A DNA stretch of 40,673 bases, from NCBI GenBank assembly GCA_947503925.1, contig CANNFQ010000020.1, forward strand, positions 1-40,673, read 5' to 3'. Every line of letters starts with the position of its first letter. Within the stretch, counting starts at the first letter, position 1. The notes beneath the pieces are model-generated. The model did not search any database, was not told the origin of the DNA, and saw only the letters and a program-made list of their open reading frames with translations. The DNA comes from an uncultured Paracoccaceae bacterium (GTDB lineage Bacteria; Pseudomonadota; Alphaproteobacteria; Rhodobacterales; Rhodobacteraceae). Shown piece after piece: positions 7,344-14,463 of the stretch. Position numbers and translations under genes: made by a program.

Positions 7344-8878
7344 TGACCCGTGCCCCTTCTAGGCTGTTCAAACCATTGCTAACAGCCAAGGAGGCGTTTC
7401 CTGCGCTTGAACAGGAGTTTCTTGCTGCGAAACGCGAAGTCATCGCAGGATTTCGGATTTTCGACCCGTCGACAAAATTGCGGTCAACGCCTGCTCAAGC
7501 GGTTGGTGACACATGGTTTGATTTAATCGCCGACACGCTGCGGCGCGGCGTAAGAGTTACGCTGATCATTAGCGATTTCGATCCCGTCGTGCGGACCGAT
7601 AATCACATCTACACATGGGCCTGTTTGCGTCGTCTTTATGCTGCCGCCGAGCTGTCGGGCGCACCGCATTTGTTGGTGGCCTCTGCCGCGATGCACCCCG
7701 CACGGGTTGGCTATTTGCCGCGCCTCGTGCTTTGGCCCCGCACTGCAAAGGAATTGCGCCAGAATTTAGCAAAGGTGAATGAAAAACCATTGACGGAAAG
7801 GCAGGCCTTTCTGAAGAAGGCGCCGCATCTTGCCCCGCTTTTGAGGTGGAAGAATGATCAACTAGTGCCGCGTATTTTCCCGCTACCGCTGGTTCCGGTC
7901 ACCCATCATCAGAAGCTGGCCGTATTTGATGCGGAGCGGCTGTATATCGGTGGCCTTGATTTGAATGATCGGCGTTACGACACCCCTACCCATCAACAGG
8001 ATGCGTCCGACACATGGCACGACACGCAAGTGTTGATCGACGGTCCCGTCGCGCGGGAAGCCGCAGACCATTTGCGCAGCTTTAGCTGCACCGTTTCAGG
8101 TGAGCCACCTTTGCACCAGAAACTGCTGTTGCGCACGATTTCGTCGAAACGCCGCATCGCCTTTCCATTCCTGTCGCCGAAACCGGTTGTCAGGACGCTC
8201 GCTGCGGCCCACGAAGAACAAATCGCAAAATCCGAGACGCTGATCTTTCTTGAAACGCAGTTTTTCCGCGATCGCAAACTGGCCCGGCAATTGGCCAAAC
8301 GCGCCCGTCAGAATCCTGTATTATCGCTCATCCTTATTTTGCCTGCCGCGCCAGAGGATGCAGCTTTTGATGATGAACCGAGCAGTGATGTTGCTTATGG
8401 AGAACATTTGCAGGTCAAATGCATCAAGATTCTGCGCGATGCATTTGGCAAACGCGTCTTTGTCGGGTCACCCGCCCAGCCGCGTTCTGTCCCGCCGGAT
8501 GGACGTGCAACACATTACGGTGCGCCGATTGTGTACCTGCATGCGAAAGTGTCGATTTTTGACGACAGGCAAGGGATCATATCATCAGCAAATCTCAACG
8601 GTCGCAGCTTTGCGTGGGACACCGAGGCAGGTATCGCCACACAGAACGCCGCAGAAGTGGCCCACCTGAAGTCCCGTTGTTTCGCCCATTGGCTGGGTCC
8701 TGCAGCTGATCTGGCCTGCTACAACGACAAGACCGCCTGCGATGCCTGGGCTGCACAAGCGGCTCGGAATGTGCAAATGCCTCCAGAAGACCGCAAGGGC
8801 CTAATTTTACCCTATTCAGCGGCCGAGGCAGAAGCTTTGGGATACAATTTGCCCGGTGTCCCTGATGAGATGGTCTGA
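7343..8878 (+). CDS. Phospholipase D / cardiolipin-synthase-like protein with two HKD motifs
   Basis: A 511-residue PLD-superfamily enzyme. Two HxKx4D motifs are present: HHQKLAVFD near residue 188 followed by YIGGLDLNDRRYD, and HAKVSIFDD at about residue 400 followed by ISSANLNGRSFAWDTE. Both are needed to build one active site, so it is probably active as a phosphodiesterase or phosphatidyl-transferase. No clear signal peptide or membrane helix is present. It overlaps the kinase stop by one base (TGATG), making it the last gene of nepR-ecfG-kinase-PLD. Its 3' end overlaps the convergent AI-2E-family gene by 67 bp. The substrate is unknown; membrane-lipid remodelling under stress is the natural guess. 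Confidence 0.85.
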   Translation: MTRAPSRLFKPLLTAKEAFPALEQEFLAAKREVIAGFRIFDPSTKLRSTPAQAVGDTWFDLIADTLRRGVRVTLIISDFDPVVRTDNHIYTWACLRRLYAAAELSGAPHLLVASAAMHPARVGYLPRLVLWPRTAKELRQNLAKVNEKPLTERQAFLKKAPHLAPLLRWKNDQLVPRIFPLPLVPVTHHQKLAVFDAERLYIGGLDLNDRRYDTPTHQQDASDTWHDTQVLIDGPVAREAADHLRSFSCTVSGEPPLHQKLLLRTISSKRRIAFPFLSPKPVVRTLAAAHEEQIAKSETLIFLETQFFRDRKLARQLAKRARQNPVLSLILILPAAPEDAAFDDEPSSDVAYGEHLQVKCIKILRDAFGKRVFVGSPAQPRSVPPDGRATHYGAPIVYLHAKVSIFDDRQGIISSANLNGRSFAWDTEAGIATQNAAEVAHLKSRCFAHWLGPAADLACYNDKTACDAWAAQAARNVQMPPEDRKGLILPYSAAEAEALGYNLPGVPDEMV

Positions 8879-9879
8879 CCAACAGCGCCCTTGTAAACCG
8901 TCAAACACCAGATCAGCAGTGGGATCGCGATGACCCCACCAATTGGCCCCCACAGCCATAACCAGAACACCAGCGACAGAAAGACCAGCAATGGATTGAC
9001 CGACAGCCGCTTTCCCACAAGCGTCGGGGTGATGAACTGTGCCTCGGTCGCGTTCATGGCCAGATAAATCGCAGCTGGCAGAAAGCTTGCTGCACCGTCA
9101 AAGACGACGATGCCGGTAACCAATAGAATGATGACCAGGGTAATCGGTCCAAGATAAAGGATGAAATTCAACGCAAAGGCGAGCACGCCCCACAGGATCG
9201 GTGACGGCATGCCGATCAACTGCATGATAACTGTCACCAGCAGGCCGAAGACAAAGTTGATCGCACTGATCGTCAACACATATTGCGACACCTGCTTGCC
9301 CGCCTGCCGCAGTTCATCTTCGCCAAAACGCCGGAAGCTGGCGCTGACCCAGTCGTAAATGCCATTACGCGCCATCAAGAAGAAGTACAGCGTACCGGTG
9401 AAGATCATAAATTGTGCCGCGAATTGTGGTGCGTAAAACAGCGCGTCGGTGATGGATGGAAGGGTAACTGAGCCATCTTCGGTCGTTTCGCCATTGGCTG
9501 CATTCTCGGGCTCAATCGCGGTGGCGACATCTTCGCTGATCTGTTCCAGCCCGCGCATGACACGCTTTAACTGGTCTATCGTGTCACGCAGTTCGTTCCA
9601 GATCACCGGCGCCTGATTGATGACTTGGGTCACGTAAGGTTCGATCAATAAAAGCATGGCGGAAATCATCAACAAGGCCAAAAGAACCGAAATCAGCGCG
9701 GCCAGGGCCGGCGGCAGCCGCAATTTGTCCCACAGGTCAGAGAGTGGTGTCAGAACGACCCCGAGCAATAGCGCCGAGATAATTGGCGCAAACACATCTT
9801 TTGCCTGATGCAGCACTGCAAACACGACAATGAGTGTGAGCAAAGACAGGCAAATGGTGGAAACAGAGCGTTGGTTCAT
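8812..9879 (-). CDS. AI-2E-family (PerM-like) membrane transporter
   Basis: A 355-residue polytopic membrane protein with the PF01594 pattern. N-terminal paired helices (residues about 5-75) and a long soluble segment (about 90-165, with NQAPVIWNELRDTIDQL) are followed by five or so C-terminal helices containing PSPILWGVLAFALNFILYLGP and a final LWGPIGGVIAIPLL. Family members export small molecules or sodium; the substrate here is unknown. The start at 9879 (MNQRSVS) follows GAGGGGAAAATC. The upstream 50-residue extension lies across the EcfG-type promoter and is rejected. Its end overlaps the PLD gene tail to tail. Confidence 0.88.
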   Translation of the reverse strand: MNQRSVSTICLSLLTLIVVFAVLHQAKDVFAPIISALLLGVVLTPLSDLWDKLRLPPALAALISVLLALLMISAMLLLIEPYVTQVINQAPVIWNELRDTIDQLKRVMRGLEQISEDVATAIEPENAANGETTEDGSVTLPSITDALFYAPQFAAQFMIFTGTLYFFLMARNGIYDWVSASFRRFGEDELRQAGKQVSQYVLTISAINFVFGLLVTVIMQLIGMPSPILWGVLAFALNFILYLGPITLVIILLVTGIVVFDGAASFLPAAIYLAMNATEAQFITPTLVGKRLSVNPLLVFLSLVFWLWLWGPIGGVIAIPLLIWCLTVYKGAVGQTISSGTPGKLYPKASASAAE

Positions 9880-9898
9880 GATTTTCCCCTCGGGTATC

Positions 9899-9923
9899 AA
9901 CCGAGCCGGTCCGAAAACGTTCC
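9899..9923 (-). promoter_or_regulatory. EcfG-type promoter for AI-2E-family gene
   Basis: The minus strand reads GGAAC, 16 bases, GGTT (one -10 mismatch), 20 bp upstream of the ATG at 9879. It is paired with the divergent site at 9933-9957. Confidence 0.65.
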
Positions 9924-9932
9924 TAAAAAAGT

Positions 9933-9957
9933 GGAACTTTCTTTGGGTGCATGGGTT
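9933..9957 (+). promoter_or_regulatory. EcfG-type promoter for small membrane protein
   Basis: GGAAC, 16 bases, GGTT, 28 bp before the ATG at 9985. It lies back to back with the AI-2E-gene promoter. Confidence 0.65.
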
Positions 9958-9984
9958 GAGGTGTGAGTGATTAAGGAGATGAAT

Positions 9985-10161
9985 ATGTCTGCGCCAGAAA
10001 CAAATATCGAAAAGCAAGCCCGCCGCCACAAAGGTCCACTAGTTGGCATCATTGGGGCTGTAATCGTTGCGGGGCTATTGTTCATCGCGTTTCTGACATG
10101 GGTAGCGGATGAGCCAGGTGAGGTTATTCCCGCAGCGGATGTCGAAATTGAACTGGAATAA
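9985..10161 (+). CDS. Small single-helix membrane protein, unknown function
   Basis: A 58-residue protein with a charged N-terminus (EKQARRHKG), one membrane helix (about residues 20-43, GIIGAVIVAGLLFIAFLTWV) and an acidic tail ending in VEIELE. I do not recognise a family. ATG at 9985 follows AAGGAGATG; the upstream GTG is rejected because it falls between the promoter and this ribosome-binding site. It is a monocistronic unit with an EcfG-type promoter in front and a GC-rich inverted repeat behind (10167-10200), so it is a probable stress-induced membrane peptide. Confidence 0.75.
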   Translation: MSAPETNIEKQARRHKGPLVGIIGAVIVAGLLFIAFLTWVADEPGEVIPAADVEIELE

Positions 10162-10166
10162 TACGG

Positions 10167-10200
10167 CGATGGGCGGCGCGTCTGCCTGCTGCGCCCATCG
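10167..10200 (+). terminator. Possible terminator hairpin after small membrane gene
   Basis: CGATGGGCG and CGCCCATCG form a 9 bp stem around a 16-base GC-rich loop, starting 5 bp after the stop codon. No clean T-run follows (TTGATCATCTT), so termination would be weak. Confidence 0.45.
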
Positions 10201-10225
10201 TTGATCATCTTCGTGCCAAGTAGCA

Positions 10226-10612
10226 CTAAAGCAGCCATAAAATGACGCCGCTCGCGACCGCCCCAACGGTAAGAACAGTTGCTGTCAGAGCCATGTTTTG
10301 ATGCGACTGCGCGTTCGCGTCATGCTCATCCATCCGGTTCAATGTCGCACGGCACCGGCGTGCCGCCGCCCAGAAAATCAGTATCGCGCAAAATATGAAT
10401 AGCTCTGCGACGATCTTCGCAATGATCGGGTAATCTGTTGCCCCAAAAACCGCTTTCAGACCCAGCGCCACGCCGATACAGGCCATACCCGTCCGCATCC
10501 AAGCCGCAAAAGTCCGTTCATTCGCCAAAACGGTTCGATCCTCTGCCCATGCGGTGCGGGGGTCCTCATATTCCTCAGCTGCGCGTTCTTCGGCTGACTT
10601 GTCGTTGGCCAT
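10226..10612 (-). CDS. DUF202 (YidH-like) membrane protein
   Basis: A 128-residue protein with the family signature ANERTFAAWMRTGMACIGVALGL at residues about 30-53, followed by two further membrane helices (about 65-84 and 107-127). The N-terminal 28 residues are acidic and soluble. Function of the family is unknown. It is downstream of the PLDc_N gene on the same strand, but a strong terminator lies between them and I see no EcfG site of its own. It therefore either has a different promoter in the 26 bp gap or depends on read-through. Confidence 0.85.
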   Translation of the reverse strand: MANDKSAEERAAEEYEDPRTAWAEDRTVLANERTFAAWMRTGMACIGVALGLKAVFGATDYPIIAKIVAELFIFCAILIFWAAARRCRATLNRMDEHDANAQSHQNMALTATVLTVGAVASGVILWLL

Positions 10613-10637
10613 TTGATGATCTCGTCCGGTTCATTTC

Positions 10638-10671
10638 ACAAAAATGGGGCACACCCGTCATGGGTGCGCCC
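10638..10671 (-). terminator. Rho-independent terminator after PLDc_N gene
   Basis: On the minus strand GGGCGCACCC pairs with GGGTGTGCCC (9 Watson-Crick pairs plus one G-U) around a 5-base loop and is followed by ATTTTTG. It sits 26 bp downstream of the stop at 10698 and 26 bp before the DUF202 start. Confidence 0.8.
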
Positions 10672-10697
10672 GCCCTGTGTCATATCAAACCTGTTGT

Positions 10698-10886
10698 TCA
10701 GGCGATGCCGCGGGCCCCGCGTGGTCCAGCAACAAACCAAATGACGAAGCCGATCAAAGGCAGCACCAACACCAGCAAAGTCCAAAGTACCTTCGATCCG
10801 GTGGACGCGCCTGACCCAATAATCGAAATGATGGCCCAGATGTTCAGGGCCAACAAAATTACGCCACCAATACCTGCATATTCCAT
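10698..10886 (-). CDS. PLDc_N-domain small membrane protein
   Basis: A 62-residue two-helix membrane protein of the type found at the N-terminus of cardiolipin synthases (PLDc_N): LLALNIWAIISII, then SKVLWTLLVLVLPLIGFVIWFVAGPRG. The P-x-x-G-x-x-x-W-F core is characteristic. There is no catalytic PLD domain here. The start at 10886 (MEYAGIG) lies after AACGGAGAA; a longer in-frame start at 10907 is possible. An EcfG-type promoter lies upstream and a terminator downstream, so it is a single-gene stress unit. A two-HKD PLD gene lies 1.8 kb away in the same island. Confidence 0.75.
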   Translation of the reverse strand: MEYAGIGGVILLALNIWAIISIIGSGASTGSKVLWTLLVLVLPLIGFVIWFVAGPRGARGIA

Positions 10887-10924
10887 GTCTAAATTCTCCG
10901 TTTTCACGTTTTCTCTGTCGTCTC

Positions 10925-10949
10925 AACACGCCACGCCGGGAATGGTTCC
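10925..10949 (-). promoter_or_regulatory. EcfG-type promoter for PLDc_N gene
   Basis: The minus strand reads GGAAC, 16 bases, TGTT (one -10 mismatch), 39 bp before the ATG at 10886. Confidence 0.6.
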
Positions 10950-11005
10950 GTAAAGTTTTAGGGTTCCAGTTTCCCAAGGGCCTGCGGTCCTGCGGGATAA
11001 GGCGT

Positions 11006-11030
11006 GGAACAATTTGGATGTTGGCGCGTT
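11006..11030 (+). promoter_or_regulatory. EcfG-type promoter for mscS-DUF2254 unit
   Basis: GGAAC, 16 bases, CGTT: a perfect match, 29 bp before the preferred mscS ATG at 11059. The promoter overlaps the longer reading frame that opens at 11014, which argues against that start. Confidence 0.8.
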
Positions 11031-11058
11031 AAGCAGGGTTGCAACCTGCGGAGCGATT

Positions 11059-11955
11059 ATGGAACAAGCCGACATCACCACCACACTGACCGTTAAACTT
11101 TTGGACTACGTGACAAAATTTGTCGAGGCGGCTCCGCGACTGGCCGTGGCGTTGGCCTTGCTGCTTATGACCTGGGCCGTGGTTTCATTTCTGAAACTCA
11201 TCATTCGCCGGTTGGGTGCCCGGTTCCGCCTGCGTCGCAACCTCATCAATGTTCTGGCGATGATGGCGGGTGTCGGGCTGTGGTTGATTGGGTCATTGAT
11301 CGCCCTGACCGTCGTATTCCCATCGATTACACCGGGCAAGGCGTTGACGACACTCGGGCTTGGCTCTGTTGCCATTGGCTTTGCATTCAAGGACACGTTT
11401 GAGAACTTTCTTGCGGGCATCCTTATCTTGTTGCGTGAGCCGTTCCGGATCAACGACTATATCGAATGCGAAGATATCGAGGGTCAGGTTGAGGATATCA
11501 CCATTCGCGACACGCATATCCGCCAAACCGATGGGCAACTGGTCGTTGTTCCCAATCACATGCTCTTTCAGAATGCGGTTGTGGTCCGTACGGACCGTGA
11601 TCTGCGGCGCACCACAATAATCTGTGGAGTCGCCTATGACGAAGACGTCGATGTCGCGCGCGGTGTGATTCAGAACGCTGTGACAGCCGTTGATACGGTG
11701 CGCGATGACATCAAGGACGTGCAGGTATTTGCCCAAGCCTTTGGCGCGTCGTCGATCGACTTTGAAGTAACATGGTGGACCGGGTCCCGGCCGATCGACA
11801 TTCGTACATCGCGCGATCAGGTTGTAGCAGCTATAAAATCGGCCTTGGATGATGCGGGAATTGAGATACCATTCCCCTATAGAACCCTGACATTCAAGGA
11901 ACCGCTAAAGATGCAGACCATCGCAAACAGTACCGACGATGCTGCGGCGACCTGA
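11059..11955 (+). CDS. MscS-family mechanosensitive channel
   Basis: A 298-residue small-conductance mechanosensitive channel that would open on membrane tension in hypo-osmotic shock. It has three membrane helices (about residues 22-47, 60-86 and the pore helix about 94-122). The glycine/alanine-rich pore segment LGLGSVAIGFAFKDTFENFLAGILILL is followed by the beta domain (FRINDYIECEDIEGQVEDI, VPNHMLFQNAV). It starts with ATG after GCGGAGCG. The stop overlaps the DUF2254 start by one base, and the pair is driven by a perfect EcfG-type promoter. Confidence 0.92.
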   Translation: MEQADITTTLTVKLLDYVTKFVEAAPRLAVALALLLMTWAVVSFLKLIIRRLGARFRLRRNLINVLAMMAGVGLWLIGSLIALTVVFPSITPGKALTTLGLGSVAIGFAFKDTFENFLAGILILLREPFRINDYIECEDIEGQVEDITIRDTHIRQTDGQLVVVPNHMLFQNAVVVRTDRDLRRTTIICGVAYDEDVDVARGVIQNAVTAVDTVRDDIKDVQVFAQAFGASSIDFEVTWWTGSRPIDIRTSRDQVVAAIKSALDDAGIEIPFPYRTLTFKEPLKMQTIANSTDDAAAT

Positions 11956-13172
11956 TGGGGAAACGCGCGCTTCTTGTCAAACTGCTGCAAGATATCAGAG
12001 CAAGCTACTGGTTTCTACCCTCGGTTCTGGTGATCGCGGGCCTCATACTGGCGGGCATGACCGACTGGGTTGACCGCAACGTCGACCTGCTGCCGTTCAA
12101 CCTGCCTGATACATTTATCGACACGCAGGCCGATGGAGCCCGGTCAACCCTGGCCGTCATTGCGCAATCCATCATTGGTGTGACCGGCGTCATGTTTTCC
12201 ATGACAATTGTTGCCGTGTCTTTCGCATCCGGCAATTTTGGCCCGCGATTGATTGGCAACTTCATGCGCGACCGGGGCAACCAGTGGAGCCTGGGGATAC
12301 TGATCGCGACCTTTGTGTATGCGATAGTCGTATTGCGTTCGGTACAAGACGGGTTCGATGGTGGCGTTGATCAATTTGTGCCGCAATATTCACTTTTGGT
12401 GGCAATCGGTCTGACATTGATTTGCGTGTTCACGATGATCTATTTCGTTCACCACGTGCCCGAGACAATCAATGTCAGCCGGATCTCGGCCGATCTGGGT
12501 TACCGGCTGGAATACCAGATTCGAGATATGATTGATGATCAGGCGGAAGACGACGACAAAGACGGTTGGCCGCAAGATGACCCTGTTTGTAGTATAAGCG
12601 CGGGAACGTCTGGTTATATTCAGACCTGCAATTTCAACCAGTTGAAGGAATTGGCGGCGGAAAACGGTTGGTACGTTGAGATGCGGGTGGCGATCGGTGA
12701 TTTCGTAACCACAGCGACCGAAGTATTCGTGATCTGGGCTGAGGATGATCTGACCGACGACCAGGTTCAAAATCTGATCGGTTGCTTTGCCGTTGGCTCG
12801 GGACGTACCGAAAACCAAAACCCGGGCTTTGTTGCGCAGCAACTGGTGGAAATGGTCGCAAGGGCGCTGTCGCCCGGTATCAATGACCCATACACCGCAA
12901 TGGACTGTATCAACCGGCTGACCGCTGTTCTGACCGTAGCATCGGTTTACAAGGGCGGGCTCAGCCCCCGACAGTCAACGCGCTTGCGGTATCCTCAGCT
13001 CGACTTTCCGGGATTGTTTGCGGTGACCTTTCCATTGTGCCGCCAATATGTCCGACCTGATGATATCACACGCCAGCATGCGCTGCGCGTTTTGCGGCAG
13101 CTGAAAGATGTGGCCAAACCCCGCCACCAGTCCGTGATCATGGATGAAATCGACGCATTGTCGCACGACTAG
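11955..13172 (+). CDS. DUF2254 membrane protein
   Basis: A 405-residue protein with four predicted helices in the first 165 residues (about 19-36, 63-88, 110-129 and 139-160). A soluble C-terminal part contains the family's conserved VEMVARALSPGINDPYTAMD motif (residues about 298-317). Function is unknown. It is translationally coupled to mscS (TGATG), suggesting a role in the same osmotic or membrane response. Its end is 12 bp before the next EcfG-type promoter. Confidence 0.87.
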   Translation: MGKRALLVKLLQDIRASYWFLPSVLVIAGLILAGMTDWVDRNVDLLPFNLPDTFIDTQADGARSTLAVIAQSIIGVTGVMFSMTIVAVSFASGNFGPRLIGNFMRDRGNQWSLGILIATFVYAIVVLRSVQDGFDGGVDQFVPQYSLLVAIGLTLICVFTMIYFVHHVPETINVSRISADLGYRLEYQIRDMIDDQAEDDDKDGWPQDDPVCSISAGTSGYIQTCNFNQLKELAAENGWYVEMRVAIGDFVTTATEVFVIWAEDDLTDDQVQNLIGCFAVGSGRTENQNPGFVAQQLVEMVARALSPGINDPYTAMDCINRLTAVLTVASVYKGGLSPRQSTRLRYPQLDFPGLFAVTFPLCRQYVRPDDITRQHALRVLRQLKDVAKPRHQSVIMDEIDALSHD

Positions 13173-13183
13173 GACAGGCGCGC

Positions 13184-13208
13184 GGAACCCACAGCGGATA
13201 TCTGCGTT
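13184..13208 (+). promoter_or_regulatory. EcfG-type promoter for DUF2945-topoisomerase IB
   Basis: GGAAC, 16 bases, CGTT: a perfect match, 30 bp before the DUF2945 ATG at 13238 and just after the DUF2254 stop. Confidence 0.8.
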
Positions 13209-13237
13209 TAGCCCTACAAGCGATAATGGAGAGGTGG

Positions 13238-13450
13238 ATGACACTTCAAGTCGGCGACAAGGTCAAATGGAACTGGGGCAACGGCACGGCTGCCGGGACG
13301 GTAGAAAAGACATATGCCAAACCGATTACCCGCACGATCAAAGGCACCGAGGTGACCCGCAACGGATCAGATGACGACAACGCGCTCTATATTGAACAAG
13401 AGGATGGAGACGCTGTTCTGAAACTTGCGTCCGAGGTCAGCAAGGCGTGA
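13238..13450 (+). CDS. DUF2945 (Tudor-like hypervirulence-associated) small protein
   Basis: A 70-residue protein opening LQVGDKVKWNWGNGTAAGTV, the beta-barrel pattern of DUF2945 / HVA1 Tudor domains, followed by TRTIKGTEVTRNGSDDDNALY. Family members are small stress-related proteins; the ligand is unknown. The start at 13238 follows GGAGAGGTGG. Its stop overlaps the GTG start of topoisomerase IB by 4 bp (GTGA), so the two are translationally coupled, which hints at a nucleic-acid-related role. Confidence 0.82.
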   Translation: MTLQVGDKVKWNWGNGTAAGTVEKTYAKPITRTIKGTEVTRNGSDDDNALYIEQEDGDAVLKLASEVSKA

Positions 13451-14412
13451 CAGATCATGGATTGATTTACTATCCGGATGATCAGCCCGGCATTCAGCGG
13501 CGAAAACGGGGACGTGGCTTTGCCTATTTCGCTCCTGATGGCACGAATATCGACGACGCGGTTGAGCGCAAACGTCTCGCTGCGCTAGCCGTCCCACCAG
13601 CCTACCGCGATGTGTGGATGTGTCCGCTGTCGCAAGGCCACCTGCAGGCAACCGGGCGAGACGATAAAGACCGCAAACAATATCTCTATCATCCTGACTG
13701 GACCGCCGCACAAGCCCAGACAAAGTTCGATAAGTTGGTGGATTTTGGCCATCAACTTCCCAGTATTCGCCGCAAAGTCAGACGCGATTTATCTTATGAG
13801 GTTGGCGAAAAGACATTTGCCCTGGCAAGTGCAGTTGCAATGATCGACCGGCTTGCCCTGCGCGTTGGGAATGAGGCCTATACCCGCGAAAATGGCAGCT
13901 ACGGTGCGCTGACCCTGCGCAACCGTCATGTCAATATGACGGGGAACATGATTGCCTTGCGGTACACTGCAAAAGGCGGAAAACGGGTGCGCCGACAGTT
14001 GGCGGACCGGACATTGGCGCGGGTCCTGAACAAGATCGGTGATCTGCCGGGCGCTTCGCTGCTGTCGTGGATTGATGACGATGGACAGCCACAAACGCTT
14101 GGCTCTCAAACACTCAACCGCTACATCGCTGATGCCGCAGGGGATGACGACACAACGGCCAAGACTTTTCGTACATGGGCAGGCACGCTTGCCGCCTTTG
14201 AAACTGCCGAAGCCGGGCCAACCACGATCAAGGCGATGTCTGAGGCGGCTGCAAAGCGACTGCATAACACCGCGACCATTGCACGAAACAGTTACATCCA
14301 TCCCGATATCATCGAACTGGCGGGTCAGGATATCAGCCCGCCCAAGCCCATCAAACACAGCGATTTGCGGGTCGCTGAACAACGTATGCTGGGCTATCTG
14401 GAAAATAATTGA
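13447..14412 (+). CDS. DNA topoisomerase IB (poxvirus/bacterial type)
   Basis: A 321-residue type IB topoisomerase that would relax supercoils through a 3'-phosphotyrosine. The catalytic set is complete: Arg139 (LALRVGNEAYT), Lys176 (RYTAKGGKRV), Arg242 (KTFRTWAGT) and nucleophile Tyr283 (ARNSYIHP). The N-terminal domain carries RGFAYFAP and the PPAYRDVWMCP loop. The length is normal for bacterial members. The GTG start is coupled to DUF2945 by a 4 bp overlap. Placement behind a perfect EcfG-type promoter makes it a probable stress-induced enzyme. Confidence 0.92.
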   Translation: MTDHGLIYYPDDQPGIQRRKRGRGFAYFAPDGTNIDDAVERKRLAALAVPPAYRDVWMCPLSQGHLQATGRDDKDRKQYLYHPDWTAAQAQTKFDKLVDFGHQLPSIRRKVRRDLSYEVGEKTFALASAVAMIDRLALRVGNEAYTRENGSYGALTLRNRHVNMTGNMIALRYTAKGGKRVRRQLADRTLARVLNKIGDLPGASLLSWIDDDGQPQTLGSQTLNRYIADAAGDDDTTAKTFRTWAGTLAAFETAEAGPTTIKAMSEAAAKRLHNTATIARNSYIHPDIIELAGQDISPPKPIKHSDLRVAEQRMLGYLENN

Positions 14413-14463
14413 ACCCATTGGACATTGCCACGTTATGCCACGGACGTAAGGCAGGGGACAGGC

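Noticed and set aside
14410..14434. TGAAC-N16-CGTT upstream of the MATE gene, an eleventh possible EcfG promoter
   Set aside because: The first base of the -35 core is wrong. It is mentioned with the gene but not counted among the promoters.
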